DNA from: Ferruginibacter sp.
GTDB lineage: Bacteria; Bacteroidota; Bacteroidia; Chitinophagales; Chitinophagaceae
Length of the DNA: 5,167 nucleotides
Assembly: GCA_025362765.1 (NCBI GenBank)
Contig: JANYFI010000445.1
Coordinates: 1 to 5,167 of the forward strand
Direction: 5' to 3'
Every line of letters starts with the position of its first letter. Position 1 is the first letter of the stretch. Of the stretch, positions 4,099-5,167 are shown piece by piece. The position numbers were made by a program, and so were the translations under genes. Under the pieces are notes generated by a model, which did no database searches, was not told the DNA's origin, and saw only the letters and a list, made by a program, of their open reading frames with translations.

Positions 4099-5167
4099 AT
4101 GATAAAAAATTATTTCAAAACCGCATGGCGAAATCTTCTGAGGCACAAGCTGTTCTCAGGGCTGAATATTTTGGGACTTGCCACGGGGATGGCTTGCAGC
4201 ATCCTCATCTTTCTCTGGGTGCAGGATGAATTAAATTTTGATAAGTTCAATACAAATGCAGATTATCTTTACAGGCTAACCGCCAAAGTATCAGATGTAA
4301 ATGCTGCGGTTGTTCCACCTCCGCTGGCTTATGCCATCAAAACGCAGATATCCTCTGTAAAAAATGCAACGAAAATTGTTACGGTACAGAAAATTATCAC
4401 TGCCGGAAAAAAAAAGTTTGATGAGAAACGAATGTATTATGCTGATAGTAATTTTCTGCAAATGTTTAATTATCCTTTATTGAAAGGAAATATAAACTCG
4501 GTTCTTTCTTCACCCGACAAAGCAGTTGTAACCGAAGCGACTGCAATAAAATATTTCGGCAACGCTGACAATGCGCTTGACAAAACAATTTATATAGACA
4601 ATAATAATAGAGAAACAGGTCTTATCATTGCTGGCGTTTTAAAAAATATTCCTTCAACCTCTCACTTGCAATTTGATGTTCTTTTACCAATAGCATTATA
4701 TGACAATAGCCCGGCAGCATCCTGGAATAACTTTGATGCATATGTTTATTTCCAATTGAATGATGCTGTGGCAACTACTTCATCTTCCCTCGGTAATATT
4801 CAGAAACAAATAAACGATATCTTAAAGAGCAATAATAAAGATATACAAGCAGCTTTGTCTGTACAGCCATTGACCAACATTCACCTGCACTCAGACTATA
4901 TGCTGGATGTACCTGGGCAGGGTAACAGCCAGTATGTAAATATATTTTCATTGATAGCAGTATTTATTATCGTGATCGCCTGCATCAACTTCATGAATTT
5001 ATCTACTGCTATTTCCGGCCACCGGGCGAAAGAAATAGGATTGAAAAAAAGCATAGGCGCATTGCGGTCACAACTGATTGCGCAATTCATCAGTGAGTCA
5101 TTGTTGATCTCCTTTATTTCATTATTGTTCTCCATATTGGTTGTGTATCTGATGTTACCGTTATTCA
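4099..5167 (+). CDS. FtsX/MacB-family ABC transporter permease (3' truncated by window)
   Basis: The frame stays open from the ATG at 4099 to the window end (356 codons); family members are about 780-800 residues. The N-terminus MIKNYFKTAWRNLLRHKLFSGLNILGLATGMACSILIFLW is the family's opening: an amphipathic lead-in and a first membrane helix at about 22-41. Residues 42-280 are the MacB-type periplasmic domain (ELNFDKFN, YYADSNFLQMFNYPLLKG, IAGVLKNIPSTSHLQFDVLLP). A second helix (283-302) is followed by HRAKEIGLKKSIGALRSQLIAQFISES (308-334), the FtsX coupling segment that contacts the ATPase, and a third helix starts near 335. Family members work with a separate ATPase, often in drug or lipoprotein export or envelope stress; no ATPase is visible here. 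The in-frame TAA at 4093-4095 fixes the start, and no Shine-Dalgarno sequence is near. Upstream DNA suggests sigma-54 control. Confidence 0.93.
   Translation, partial: MIKNYFKTAWRNLLRHKLFSGLNILGLATGMACSILIFLWVQDELNFDKFNTNADYLYRLTAKVSDVNAAVVPPPLAYAIKTQISSVKNATKIVTVQKIITAGKKKFDEKRMYYADSNFLQMFNYPLLKGNINSVLSSPDKAVVTEATAIKYFGNADNALDKTIYIDNNNRETGLIIAGVLKNIPSTSHLQFDVLLPIALYDNSPAASWNNFDAYVYFQLNDAVATTSSSLGNIQKQINDILKSNNKDIQAALSVQPLTNIHLHSDYMLDVPGQGNSQYVNIFSLIAVFIIVIACINFMNLSTAISGHRAKEIGLKKSIGALRSQLIAQFISESLLISFISLLFSILVVYLMLPLF

Noticed and set aside
4896..5135. 79-codon minus-strand frame inside the permease
   Set aside because: It is antisense to the conserved FtsX coupling segment and has no independent support.

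Overview
The window looks like chromosomal DNA from a Bacteroidota bacterium, most likely a Chitinophagaceae-type relative. Three things suggest this. The protein set is typical: a secreted TonB-C protein with YwqK/MORN-like repeats, a large FtsX/MacB-type permease with the 'NYFKTAWRNLLRHK' N-terminus, and an Hsp20. Start codons lack clear Shine-Dalgarno sequences. At least one leader has a TTG-N19-TAnnTTT(A) promoter of the Bacteroidota type. No rRNA, tRNA, CRISPR array or transposase is visible.

Layout. The left edge (1-117, minus strand) is the N-terminal 39 residues of a beta-hydroxyacid dehydrogenase-type NAD(P)-binding oxidoreductase. A 321-base divergent spacer follows; it holds a long imperfect inverted repeat (192-257). 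Next comes a secreted TonB C-terminal-domain protein (439-1200). A probable two-gene operon follows: a secreted alpha/beta hydrolase (1310-2125) and, 34 bases later, a luciferase-like flavin-dependent monooxygenase (2160-3185). It faces a divergent Hsp20 small heat-shock protein (3276-3731, minus strand) across a short convergent spacer with hairpin terminators. The right edge (4099-5167, plus strand) is the first 356 codons of an FtsX/MacB-family ABC transporter permease that runs off the window.

The most interesting stretch is the 367-base divergent spacer between the Hsp20 gene and the permease. Two 16-bp palindromes of the form TGTnCG-N4-C(G/A)nACA sit exactly 21 bp apart (3914-3929 and 3935-3950). 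About 50 bp further on is a sigma-54-like -24/-12 element (TGGCAT-N5-TTGT, 4000-4014), then a roughly 73-base leader to the permease start. This looks like an enhancer-binding-protein-controlled sigma-54 promoter for the permease. The two palindromes together also form a 16-bp hairpin followed by nine T, so an intrinsic terminator of an unannotated transcript is a competing reading. The same spacer holds a run of degenerate, roughly 10-bp-phased ATCCG repeats (3859-3907) and a candidate Hsp20 promoter inside an inverted repeat.

The genes do not form one obvious pathway. The window reads as ordinary core or accessory Bacteroidota chromosome, with its novelty in the regulatory DNA rather than in a new protein system.
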